A DNA stretch of 21,941 bases from Pseudomonadota bacterium. GTDB taxonomy: Bacteria; Pseudomonadota; Alphaproteobacteria; Rhodospirillales; 2-02-FULL-58-16. The stretch spans positions 1 to 21,941 of the forward strand of contig JADFTO010000011.1 of NCBI GenBank assembly GCA_022560215.1, given 5' to 3'. Every line of letters starts with the position of its first letter. Position 1 is the first letter of the stretch. Of this stretch, positions 7,295-13,995 are shown piece after piece. The translations under genes and the position numbers were made by a program. The notes under the pieces are model-generated. The model saw only the letters and a list, made by a program, of their open reading frames with translations. It was not told the DNA's origin and searched no databases.

Positions 7295-8182
7295 CTAAAT
7301 CTCCGGGTCCTCGAGGCCGTGCTGGCGGGCCGCGGCGATCAGGGTGTTCCTGAGCAAACACGCGATGGTCATGGGGCCGACGCCGCCGGGCACGGGCGTG
7401 ATGGCGCCCGCCACCTTGACCGCCGATCCGAAGTCCACGTCGCCGACCAGCCGGGTCCTGTCCCCGTCCGGCACCCGGTTGATGCCGACGTCGATGACCG
7501 TGGCCCCGGGCTTGATCCAGTCCCCCTTGACCATGCGCGCCCGGCCCGTGGCGGCCACCAGGATGTCGGCGCGGGCCGAGACGGCGGGCAGGTCCCGGGT
7601 CCTGGAATGGGCGACGGTGACCGTGCAGTGCTCCCCGAGCAGCAGGGCCGCCAGGGGCTTGCCGACGATGTTGGAGCGCCCGATCACCAGGGCGTTCAGG
7701 CCCGACAGCGTGCCCAAGTGGTGCTTCAGGAGCATCAGGCAGCCCTGGGGCGTGCACGGGACCAGGGCGCCCGGCCCCCCGGTGGCGAGCCGGCCGGCGT
7801 TGACCACGTGAAAGCCGTCCACGTCCTTGGCCGGGTCGATGGCGCCGATCACGGCCGAGGGGCTGATCCCGGGCGGCAGGGGCAACTGCACCAGGATGCC
7901 GTTGACGTCCGGCGCCCCGTTGAGATCGTGGACCAGGGCCAGCAGGTCCTCTTCGGCGGTGTCCTCGGGCAACCCGTGATGGAAGGACCTCAATCCCGCC
8001 TCCTCGGCGCTCTTGCCCTTGGAGCGCACGTAGATGCGGCTCGCCTCGTCCTCGCCCACCAGGACCACCGCCAGGCCCGGAATCACCCCGTGATCGGCCT
8101 TCAGCCCCGCCGCCGCCCGCCCCACCCCTTGACGGAGTTCCAGGGCCAGCGCCTTGCCGTCGATGACCACGGCCTCGGTCAC
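7295..8182 (-). CDS. folD: Bifunctional methylenetetrahydrofolate dehydrogenase/cyclohydrolase
   Basis: FolD is a 295-residue cytoplasmic enzyme interconverting 5,10-methylene-, methenyl- and 10-formyl-tetrahydrofolate. Recognisable blocks: VGEDEASRIYVRSKGK, with the catalytic YxxxK lysine (Y51/K55 by position), ILVQLPLPPG, the PAKDVDGFHVVNAGRL signature (residues 117-132), VIGRSNIVGKPLA (NADP site) and the C-terminal PVPGGVGPMTIACLL. The GTG start at 8182 overlaps the DUF167 stop as GTGA, showing translational coupling in a yggT-DUF167-folD operon. It converges with the aminotransferase, with only 40 bp between the stops. Confidence 0.97.
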   Translation of the reverse strand: MTEAVVIDGKALALELRQGVGRAAAGLKADHGVIPGLAVVLVGEDEASRIYVRSKGKSAEEAGLRSFHHGLPEDTAEEDLLALVHDLNGAPDVNGILVQLPLPPGISPSAVIGAIDPAKDVDGFHVVNAGRLATGGPGALVPCTPQGCLMLLKHHLGTLSGLNALVIGRSNIVGKPLAALLLGEHCTVTVAHSRTRDLPAVSARADILVAATGRARMVKGDWIKPGATVIDVGINRVPDGDRTRLVGDVDFGSAVKVAGAITPVPGGVGPMTIACLLRNTLIAAARQHGLEDPEI

Positions 8183-8493
8183 TTTTCCAATTTCCTCGTC
8201 AGGCGTCCCATGAGGGCCGGGCCGTCGCCCTCGATGAACACCGTCTTCAGCCGGGAAGCGGCGCCCCGGGTCACCGCCAGGCGGGACTTGGGCAGGCCCC
8301 AGGCCTTGGCCAGCAGCCCGATTACCTGGGCGTTCGCCTTGCCGCGCTCGGGCGCCGCCGTGACCGCGACTTTCAGGAAGGCGCCGTCGTCGCTGATGGC
8401 GCCGATCCGGTTGGCGCGCGCCCTCGGCGTCACCTTGACGCGCACCTTGAGGCCGCCTCCGGCGACGGTGAAGGGAGAGGGCGCGGCGGCCAA
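8179..8493 (-). CDS. DUF167 (YggU-like) family protein
   Basis: This 104-residue protein matches the length and pattern of the small DUF167/YggU family: VRVKVTPRARANRIG, then LKVAVTAAPERGKANAQVIGLLAKAWGLPKSRLAVTRG, where the ERGKANAxxIxLLA block is the family signature. The function is unknown; an nucleic-acid-related role has been suggested for the fold. The start is the unusual codon TTG at 8493, one base after the yggT stop; no ATG or better start is available in the right place. It overlaps folD by 4 bp. Its position next to yggT is the conserved order in many proteobacteria. Confidence 0.9.
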   Translation of the reverse strand: MAAAPSPFTVAGGGLKVRVKVTPRARANRIGAISDDGAFLKVAVTAAPERGKANAQVIGLLAKAWGLPKSRLAVTRGAASRLKTVFIEGDGPALMGRLTRKLEK

Positions 8494-8494
8494 G

Positions 8495-8785
8495 TCAGGT
8501 CATCATCCTCACCAGCACGTCCTTCAGGAAATAGAGAAGAACGATGAGGACGATGGGCGAGATGTCGATGCCCCCCAGCTTGGGCAGCACGTTGCGGATG
8601 GGCTTGAGGGCCGGTTCGGTGGCCCGGTAGGTGAAGTCGCCCACCATGTAGACGAACCGGTTCGAGGTGTTGACCACCTTGAACGAAACCAGCCAGCCGA
8701 GGACCACCGCGATGATCACCACCCAGATGTAAAGCTCGATAACGGTGAGAAACAGATTGATCATGGGTACCAGTATAACGTCCAT
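8495..8785 (-). CDS. YggT family membrane protein
   Basis: The protein is 96 residues when started at MDVILVP (ATG at 8785). This start is chosen because AAGG sits six bases upstream and because alphaproteobacterial relatives commonly begin this way. A second ATG at 8764 has no ribosome binding site. Two hydrophobic segments are seen, LFLTVIELYIWVVIIAVVLGWL and ISPIVLIVLLYFLKDVLV. Between them lies FVYMVGDFTYRATEPALKPIRNVLP, the conserved YggT amphipathic signature. YggT proteins are inner-membrane proteins linked to osmotic stress, and in other bacteria to cell-division/wall organisation; the precise role is uncertain. First gene of the yggT-DUF167-folD operon. Confidence 0.92.
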   Translation of the reverse strand: MDVILVPMINLFLTVIELYIWVVIIAVVLGWLVSFKVVNTSNRFVYMVGDFTYRATEPALKPIRNVLPKLGGIDISPIVLIVLLYFLKDVLVRMMT

Positions 8786-8823
8786 GGGCCGCCTTGCGTG
8801 AACAGCGGGGGCCAGCCTAACTT

Positions 8824-8839
8824 CGCGGCCGGGGCCGCG
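8824..8839. repeat. Perfect GC-rich inverted repeat in the yggT/tRNA-Ala control region
   Basis: CGCGGCC and GGCCGCG flank a 2-bp spacer, forming a near-perfect palindrome 38 bp upstream of yggT and just upstream of the tRNA-Ala promoter. It could be an operator or a transcript hairpin in the yggT leader. No T-run follows on either strand, so it is not a standard terminator. Confidence 0.35.
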
Positions 8840-8857
8840 CAAGTGCCGGGGCGATCC

Positions 8858-8886
8858 TTGACAGGGGGGCCGGGGGACCACATTAT
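8858..8886 (+). promoter_or_regulatory. Near-consensus sigma-70 promoter of tRNA-Ala
   Basis: A full-consensus TTGACA (8858-8863), a 17-nt spacer and CATTAT (8881-8886, 4 of 6) lie about 30 bp upstream of the tRNA-Ala 5' end. This is the strongest promoter match seen in the window and suits a stable-RNA gene. Confidence 0.7.
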
Positions 8887-8915
8887 CCGCAGCCTTCCCA
8901 TCCACCACCCGCTTC

Positions 8916-8991
<76 letters not shown>

Positions 8992-9285
8992 TCCTCCACC
9001 CGGCGGGCGCCCCAGTCTCATGGACTTTCCATGTCTTGGCGTTCTTGTATCCCTTAATCACGGGCGCAGATTATAACGCCAAGCGTTCAATCGTGCCAAT
9101 GTCCTGCCCCCCTCGGTGCGATCCGGGCCCTCCCCCATTGCCAGGGCGGGCGCGACCTGACAGAAATTAATCTCCGGGGGGACGGGTGATGGAGATCGGC
9201 GCCGAGCGGCTTACCGAGCAGGCCATCGGGCCCTTCCGGGCGGCCGGCCCTTGACAGCCAAGGGCGTTCGAGGATACCCGGCATC
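8992..9285. other. Gene-poor stretch after tRNA-Ala
   Basis: About 290 bp hold no supported gene. The only open frame with a plausible ribosome binding site is a 21-codon one at 9189-9254 (begins MEIGAERLTEQ), with no recognisable relatives. TTGACA at 9251-9256 with GATACC 16 nt later could be a relic promoter for the broken gene starting at 9286. No T-rich terminator for tRNA-Ala was found. Confidence 0.4.
9035..9083. repeat. 9-bp perfect inverted repeat
   Basis: CTTGGCGTT (9035-9043) is repeated inverted as AACGCCAAG (9075-9083) around a 31-nt interval. The right arm also forms the start of a small hairpin AACGC-CAA-GCGTT (9075-9087). It may be a relic of a mobile element end or an RNA structure behind tRNA-Ala. 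Confidence 0.35.
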
Positions 9286-9793
9286 ATGGACGAATTCATT
9301 TCCGGCAGGCCGGCGGCCGGCGGCCGCTGGGCCTGGGCGGCCCTGGCCGCGTTGCCCGTGGCTTATGTCGCCGTCACCTTGGTCCTGCGCGCCCACACCA
9401 TGCCCTTCTGGCTCTGGCACAACCTGGACCCCGACTACTTCTACCTGCTGGATTCCCTCAACATCTTGAACCTGACCACGCCCGGGCACGTCTACCACCC
9501 GGGGACCACCGTCCAATGGCTGGGGGCCCTGGTCAAGGGGGCGTGGGCCCTGCTTTTGGCGCTCGCCGTCGCCCAGGGCGCGGGCGTCGTCCGGGTGGAC
9601 GGGCGAGAGGGACCTGAGCCAAGCCATGGAGGGCTATCCGTGCGTCGTCATCCGGGGCGGCTCCATGTCCAGGATCGAGGCCTACCTGGCCAGCGCCGTC
9701 CCCGGCGTGCGTTTCGGCAAAACGTGCTCCACCCCTGACGAAACGGTGCTCACCTCCGGCGTGGATTGCGCCGGCCAGCTCACAGGCCGTTGA
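9286..9793 (+). pseudogene. Decayed integral membrane protein gene, two fragments out of frame
   Basis: The first piece (9286 to about 9590) starts with ATG after GAGGA. It encodes a membrane helix and then a loop, LDPDYFYLLDSLNILNLTTPG followed by HVYHPGTTVQWLG, and the start of a second helix (GAWALLLALAV). The HPGT loop is reminiscent of large polytopic membrane proteins with glycosyltransferase-like topology, although I cannot name the family. After about codon 100 the frame turns into low-complexity translation. A second piece, in another frame (about 9590-9793), reads SQAMEGYPCVVIRGGSMSRI and continues to RFGKTCSTPDETVLTSGVDCAGQLTGR before its stop. It looks like a soluble C-terminal domain. 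The natural interpretation is a gene of several hundred codons that lost its centre and went out of frame. Confidence 0.6.
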
Positions 9794-9803
9794 GGGCGGA
9801 CCA

Positions 9804-9833
9804 TTGACTTTTGCCGGTTTCGCCCCAGATTAT
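9804..9833 (+). promoter_or_regulatory. Candidate promoter for hsp20
   Basis: TTGACT (9804-9809) and GATTAT (9828-9833) are spaced 18 nt apart and lie about 100 bp upstream of the hsp20 ATG. No convincing heat-shock sigma-32 site or CIRCE element was seen. A long leader between here and 9934 leaves room for an RNA thermometer, but no specific structure was recognised. Confidence 0.3.
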
Positions 9834-9933
9834 TCGGGCAAGGCCGGCGGCGCGCCACGATCATGGCCGCCGGCGGGGCGCCTCGGCGAAGAGGGCCCAC
9901 GCCTCTCTCGCTTCATCTGAAAAGGAGGAGGTC

Positions 9934-10380
9934 ATGCCGCGCCTACCCACCTTCGACAGCCCGCTGCTGCTTGGCTTCGAGCACTTCGAGCGCCTGGTCG
10001 ACCGCATCTCCAAGACCTCGGCCGAGGGCTACCCGCCCTACAACATCGAACAGATCGGCGAAAACGAGATGCGCATCTCCCTGGCGGTGGCAGGCTTTTC
10101 CATGGACGACCTGAAGGTGACGGTGGAGGACTGCCAGTTGATCATCCGCGGCCGTAAGGAACGGGAAGATGACGGCCGGGTGTACCTGCACAGGGGAATC
10201 GCGTCGCGCCAGTTCCAGCGCGCCTTCGTCCTCGCCGAAGGGATCGAGATCCAGGAAGCGGCCCTGGACAACGGCCTGTTGCACATAGACCTGGTGCGCC
10301 ATATCCCCGAACCGGAGGTCCGCGACATCGAGATCAGGGACGGCACGCCCCGGACCATCGACGTCGAGCCGGATCGGTGA
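9934..10380 (+). CDS. Hsp20/alpha-crystallin family small heat-shock protein
   Basis: The start at 9934 is fixed by a strong Shine-Dalgarno AAGGAGGAGGT (9921-9932), giving 148 residues, the IbpA-like size. The N-terminal LPTFDSPLLLGFEHFERLVDR is typical of the alphaproteobacterial IbpA/HspH group. The alpha-crystallin domain follows from about residue 32: YPPYNIEQIGENEMRISLAVAGF, then DLKVTVEDCQLIIRGRK, and the FVLAEGIEIQEAALDNGLLHIDL segment containing the A-x-x-x-N-G-x-L motif. These proteins are ATP-independent holdases that keep unfolding proteins from aggregating. It is followed by the DUF1150 gene at 72 bp, an alphaproteobacterial gene pair. Confidence 0.95.
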   Translation: MPRLPTFDSPLLLGFEHFERLVDRISKTSAEGYPPYNIEQIGENEMRISLAVAGFSMDDLKVTVEDCQLIIRGRKEREDDGRVYLHRGIASRQFQRAFVLAEGIEIQEAALDNGLLHIDLVRHIPEPEVRDIEIRDGTPRTIDVEPDR

Positions 10381-10452
10381 TCTTCCGGCCCCGATAGCGC
10401 TCTAACAGCGAAGCGAGTTTAAAGACTGAATCGTCAGCCAAGGAGATTGGTC

Positions 10453-10683
10453 ATGACCGGGAATGAAGAATCGAACAAGGCGGCGCCGGCCCATGTCCGG
10501 GTTTCCGCCGCCGACCTGGCCCAGTGGGGCTCGGGCTTCATCGCCTACATCAAGCCGGGCGAGGACGAGGGAGCTTACGCCATCCACGGGGCCGACGGAC
10601 GCCCCTTAGGCATAGCCATCGGCCGGGATGTCGCCTTCGCGGCGGCCCGCCAGAACGGCCTGGAGCCCGTCAGCGTCCACTAG
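10453..10683 (+). CDS. DUF1150 family small protein
   Basis: With the ATG at 10453, preceded by AAGGAG (10440-10445), the product is 76 residues. The pattern LAQWGSGFIAYIKP...AYAIHGADGRPLGIAIGRDVAFAAARQNGLEPVSVH is that of DUF1150, a small alphaproteobacterial family commonly found just after an hsp20 gene. The function is unknown. The protein appears full length, ending in the family's usual EPxSVH. Its TAG stop (10681-10683) straddles the insertion point of the IS630 element: TA is the target and the G is the first base of the element, so the stop survived by chance. Cotranscription with hsp20 is likely. Confidence 0.88.
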   Translation: MTGNEESNKAAPAHVRVSAADLAQWGSGFIAYIKPGEDEGAYAIHGADGRPLGIAIGRDVAFAAARQNGLEPVSVH

Positions 10684-10706
10684 AGCACTTCCGGCATAGA
10701 CAGAAT
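10683..10706. repeat. IS630 left terminal inverted repeat
   Basis: Begins GAGCACTTCCGG and continues CATAGACAGAAT. It matches the right end at 21 of 24 positions. Confidence 0.93.
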
Positions 10707-10777
10707 CGAAAGGGGATTCCCAAAGGTGGCAAAATGTGATTCAAGCTATGAGCTGGGTTAAAGGAGGCCAGCCATGG

Positions 10778-11718
10778 ATGACACGACCTTATTCGGAAGA
10801 CCTTCGTGAACGAGTTGTTCGAGTTGTTGAATCGGGGACCTCTCGCAATGCGGCGGCGAAGCAGTTTGATGTGAGCATCAGCTTTGTTGTGAAGCTGATG
10901 CAGCGTTGGAAGCAGCGGGGAACGATCAAAGCCGACAAATACGGTGGCTGGAGGAAATCGAAACTGGCCCCCCATGCCGATCGCATTCGGGCTCTGGTTA
11001 AGGAGAACTGCGACATCACCCTCGACGAGCTTTGCGCCCTTCTGGCCACCGAGGGGATCGAGACCAAGCGCTCGACGCTGGGCGACTTTCTTCTGGCTCA
11101 GGGGATGAGTCGAAAAAAAAGACGGCCCACGCCGCGGAGCAGGAGCGCCCGGACGTGGCGGCGGCGCGAGCCGCCTGGCGCAACGAGCAGCCTGAGCTGA
11201 TTGCCGAACGGCTGGTCTTTCTCGACGAGACCTGGGCGCGGACGAACATGGCCCGGCGTTATGGCCGGGCGCCGCGCGGCGAACGGGTGGTGGCGGCCAT
11301 TCCCCATGGCCACTGGAAGACAACCACGTTCATTGCCGCCCTGCGTCACGACCGGATCACCGCGCCCTGCGTTTTCGATGGCCCGATCAACGGCGCGTGC
11401 TTCCTTGCTTGGGTCCGGCAAGCCTTGGTCCCGACCCTGTCCGCGGGTGACATCGTCATCATGGACAACCTCTCCTCCCACAAGGTCGCCGGCGTCCGCG
11501 AGGCCATCGAGGCGGTCGGCGCAACTCCGCTCTACCTGCCGTCCTACAGTCCCGATCTCAATCCCATCGAGCAGGTCTTCGCCAAGCTCAAAGCCATTCT
11601 CCGCAAGGTCGGCGCCAGGACCGTCGATGACCTCTGGCGGGCCATCGGAGATGCCCTCGATGAATTCTCTCCAACCGAATGCAGAAACTTCCTCGTCAAT
11701 GCAGGATATTCCGTCTAA
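10778..11718 (+). CDS. IS630 transposase made by programmed -1 frameshift (OrfA/OrfB)
   Basis: OrfA starts at ATG 10778 with Shine-Dalgarno AAGGAGG (10761-10767). It reads MTRPYSEDLRERVVRVVESG and then a helix-turn-helix (RNAAAKQFDVSISFVVKLMQ), and in its own frame runs to 11200. OrfB, in the -1 frame, carries the DDE catalytic domain: FLDETWARTNM, VIMDNLSSHK and NPIEQVFAKLK. The frames meet at eight A residues (11113-11120), read in OrfA as CGA AAA AAA AGA, i.e. the slippery heptamer A AAA AAA. A single -1 slip at 11119 gives a 313-residue fusion, the normal IS630 transposase length. The stop lies inside the right inverted repeat. I read this as programmed frameshifting, not decay, because both frames are otherwise clean. 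Confidence 0.9.
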
Positions 11719-11731
11719 ACCGGAAGTGCTC
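11708..11731. repeat. IS630 right terminal inverted repeat
   Basis: Reverse complement begins GAGCACTTCCGG and continues TTTAGACGGAAT. It overlaps the last codons of the transposase. Confidence 0.93.
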
Positions 11732-11872
11732 TAGAGGCGCGCCGCTCCCCTAAGAACGAGAAAACGCGTCAGGCATGGGTCGCGGCGATCGGATCGAAAC
11801 CCACGACGGCGTCCGTGGCGCCGCCTCGTCGGCCTCGTCGGCCTGCGCGGCCGTCTCCCCCCGCTCCCGGGT

Positions 11873-12859
11873 TCAGGGATGGAGGACCAGCTTACCCTCC
11901 GCCTCGCCCGCCCGCAGCAGAGAGAGCGCGTCGGCGAACTTGTCGAGGGGCAGCGCCGCCGAGATATGGGGCCGGAGCTTGCCGCTAACGGCAAAATCGA
12001 AGATCTCGGCCTGGGCCGTACGCACCTCGTCGGGCCGGCGGTCGCGATAATCGCTCCACTGCAGGCCCAAGACGGTGATGTTCTTGACCAAAAGATAATT
12101 GGCTCGGACCTCGGGGATGGTCCCCGAGGCGAACCCCACCGTGACCAGCCGGCCGCACCACGCGAGACACCGGAGCGCGGCCGCAAAGGGCTCGCCCCCG
12201 ACGGGGTCGATCACCACGTCGACCCCGTATCCGTCGGTGACCCGGCGGACGTCCTCACACAAAGCATCGCGGAGGTTCTCCTTGCCGAGCTCGACCACGT
12301 GATCGGCCCCGGCCTCCACGACGATACGGGCCGGCCCCTCTCCGCGCGTTCCGCCGATGACGGTGACCCCGAACGCACTGCCCAGCTGAACCGCGGCGAG
12401 GCCGACGCCGCCCGAGGCCCCCAACACCAGCATCTTTTCCCCGGCGCCAATGCGGGCCCGTTCGCGAAGGGCGAAATGGGCCGTCAGATAGCTGAGCCCG
12501 AGGGCTGCGGCCTCGTCGAAGCCGAGGGCATCGGGAAGGGCATAGACGTTGCACGCGGGCACCACCATGTGCTGGGCATAGGCCCCGTACTCGACCTGGG
12601 CCGCAACACGGTCTCCAGGGTGAAAGCCGGCCACGTCCGGCGCGACGGCGGTGACGACGCCGGCGGCCTCCTTGCCGGGCGTGAAGGGAAGCTCCGGCTT
12701 CACCTGATAGTTCCCCTCCATGACCAGGATGTCGGGGAAGTTGACGCCGGCCGCCTTGACGGCGATCGCTACCTCGCCCTCTCGCGGCCGCGGCGCCGGA
12801 ATGTCGCGGACCGCGGCCTCTTCCAGCGGACCATACGTTTCGACGACGACGGCCCTCAC
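11873..12859 (-). CDS. Zinc-free NADPH:quinone oxidoreductase-type MDR protein
   Basis: This encodes 328 residues of the medium-chain dehydrogenase/reductase superfamily, quinone oxidoreductase branch. The N-terminal GroES-like domain contains VKAAGVNFPDILVMEGNYQ (34-52) and PFTPGKEAAGVV (58-69), and lacks the cysteine cluster and catalytic cysteine/histidine of zinc alcohol dehydrogenases. The Rossmann domain has GASGGVGLAAVQL (147-159). In acyl-CoA pathways such proteins often act as enoyl-CoA or quinone reductases, so a trans-enoyl-CoA reductase role is possible. The GTG start at 12859 overlaps the stop of the CoA-transferase as GTGA, so it is translationally coupled and is the last gene of the catabolic operon. 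The following 140 bp to the IS630 hold no supported gene and no clear terminator. Confidence 0.9.
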   Translation of the reverse strand: MRAVVVETYGPLEEAAVRDIPAPRPREGEVAIAVKAAGVNFPDILVMEGNYQVKPELPFTPGKEAAGVVTAVAPDVAGFHPGDRVAAQVEYGAYAQHMVVPACNVYALPDALGFDEAAALGLSYLTAHFALRERARIGAGEKMLVLGASGGVGLAAVQLGSAFGVTVIGGTRGEGPARIVVEAGADHVVELGKENLRDALCEDVRRVTDGYGVDVVIDPVGGEPFAAALRCLAWCGRLVTVGFASGTIPEVRANYLLVKNITVLGLQWSDYRDRRPDEVRTAQAEIFDFAVSGKLRPHISAALPLDKFADALSLLRAGEAEGKLVLHP

Positions 12860-13995
12860 GGCGTGTCCCCGTCATCGTCCGCATCCAGTAGCCGGTTGTC
12901 CGCCCCGAGGGCCGGATAGCCGGACGATTCGCCGGATGGCCGGCGCAAAGAAGGGTCGAGGGGCATCGGCAGCGCGGGGATGCTCTCGCCGCCCGCCGAG
13001 AGGGTGTGCGCGAACAGCCCGCGGGCCCGGAAATGGGGATCGTTCACCGCGTCTTCTAAGCCCTGCATGACGTTGCAACAGGCATCCCGGCCGGCGAACG
13101 CCGCCGCCCATTCCGTTGCGGTCGCGGACGCGATGATCCGCTGGACGGCGGCGATCGTCGCCGCCGGGTCGCGGCTGTCGTCGCGCAAGCCCACGTCGAG
13201 ACCGATGACCTCGCAGAAGTTCTGCCAGAACTTCTCCTCGAGGGGCGCGGCGGCAATGAAGCCACCGACCTTGGTGCGATAGATCTGGTAGCGCGGGCTG
13301 CCGCCGGTCACCAGCTCTCCCCCCGGCCGCGGCCACGCCCCGGCGGCGAAGCCGTTGCCGAGCGCCCAGTACATCAGCGGGAACAGGTTGTCGCACATGG
13401 AGATGTCGAGCCGCCGGCCGCGCCCCGTTTGGACCCGCGCGTGCAACGCCAGGAGGATGTTAACGATGGCGGGATAGGTGCCGCCGGCCAGGTCAGCGAC
13501 GAGAACACCAGGGACCACGGGCGCGCCCTCGCGGTCGCCGGCGAGCGCCAGCATCCCCGTCTCGGCCAAGTAATTGAGGTCGTGGCTGGCCTCGCCGGCC
13601 CGCGGACCCGACTGCCCGTAGCCCGTGATCGAGCAGTAGACGAGGCCAGGGTTGGTCTGGCTGAGCGCCTCGTAGCCGAGCCCCAGACGGTCCATGACAC
13701 CCGGGCGGAACTGCTCGACGAGGACGTCGGCGCTGTCGACCAACGGCCTCAGCCGGTCGACCGCGTTCGGCGCCTTCAGATCGATGGCGACGCTGCGCTT
13801 CCCACGATTCAAGAGGGCGAAATTGACGCTGTCCTCGCCGAACTTGGGCACGTAGGATCGCATCTCGTCCCCCCGCTCCGGCCGCTCGATCTTGATCACC
13901 TCGGCGCCCGCCTCGGCCAGCACCAAGGTCGCCATGGGTCCCGGCAGCAAGGTGCTGAAATCGAGGACCCTGATGCCTTCGAGCGGCGGCCTCAT
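12856..13995 (-). CDS. Class III CoA-transferase family, alpha-methylacyl-CoA racemase-like
   Basis: This 379-residue CaiB/BaiF-fold protein has LEGIRVLDFSTLLPGPMATL (5-24), LAEAGAEVIKIERP, LNRGKRSVAIDLK (62-74) and CSITGYGQSGP (121-131). The segment SHDLNYLAETGML (137-149), followed by VPGVLVADLAGG with D168, resembles the HD-containing active site of alpha-methylacyl-CoA racemases (H126 and D156 in the mycobacterial enzyme), here H138 and D168. So epimerisation of a 2-substituted acyl-CoA is at least as likely as CoA transfer. In a pathway handling ring or branched acids a racemase would set the stereochemistry required by the acyl-CoA dehydrogenase. It overlaps both neighbours by 4 bp. Confidence 0.88.
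   Translation of the reverse strand: MRPPLEGIRVLDFSTLLPGPMATLVLAEAGAEVIKIERPERGDEMRSYVPKFGEDSVNFALLNRGKRSVAIDLKAPNAVDRLRPLVDSADVLVEQFRPGVMDRLGLGYEALSQTNPGLVYCSITGYGQSGPRAGEASHDLNYLAETGMLALAGDREGAPVVPGVLVADLAGGTYPAIVNILLALHARVQTGRGRRLDISMCDNLFPLMYWALGNGFAAGAWPRPGGELVTGGSPRYQIYRTKVGGFIAAAPLEEKFWQNFCEVIGLDVGLRDDSRDPAATIAAVQRIIASATATEWAAAFAGRDACCNVMQGLEDAVNDPHFRARGLFAHTLSAGGESIPALPMPLDPSLRRPSGESSGYPALGADNRLLDADDDGDTP

Larger units (their letters stand above)
10683..11731 (+). mobile_element. IS630-family insertion sequence, complete, 1049 bp
   Basis: The element is bounded by 24-bp imperfect terminal inverted repeats (10683-10706 and 11708-11731, three mismatches, the outer 12 bp identical). It is flanked on both sides by TA (10681-10682 and 11732-11733), the target duplication characteristic of IS630/Tc1/mariner elements. 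It carries one transposase in two overlapping frames with a slippery A8 tract. Length, target choice and DDE pattern all agree with IS630. Both ends and both frames are intact, so it may be active. Removing it and one TA restores a TAG stop for the DUF1150 gene. Confidence 0.93.

Noticed and set aside
8786..8908. Upstream extension of yggT to 137 residues
   Set aside because: It would run through the tRNA-Ala promoter region and has no family resemblance; the ATG at 8785 has a good ribosome binding site.
8992..9130. Phage attachment site duplicate of the tRNA-Ala 3' end
   Set aside because: Only a short CCCCTCGG match was found near 9107; that is too short to support an attachment repeat.
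9811..9933. Upstream extension of hsp20 to 189 residues
   Set aside because: The AAGGAGGAGGT ribosome binding site directly before 9934 and the family length fix the later start.
10778..11718. Calling the IS630 transposase a frameshifted pseudogene
   Set aside because: The frames meet exactly at an A8 slippery run suited to -1 slippage and all catalytic motifs and ends are intact.
11735..11872. Possible C-terminal gene remnant between IS630 and the operon (minus-strand frame ending ...DPIAATHA)
   Set aside because: Too short, with a repeated GCCTCGTCG block and no family pattern; treated as intergenic.
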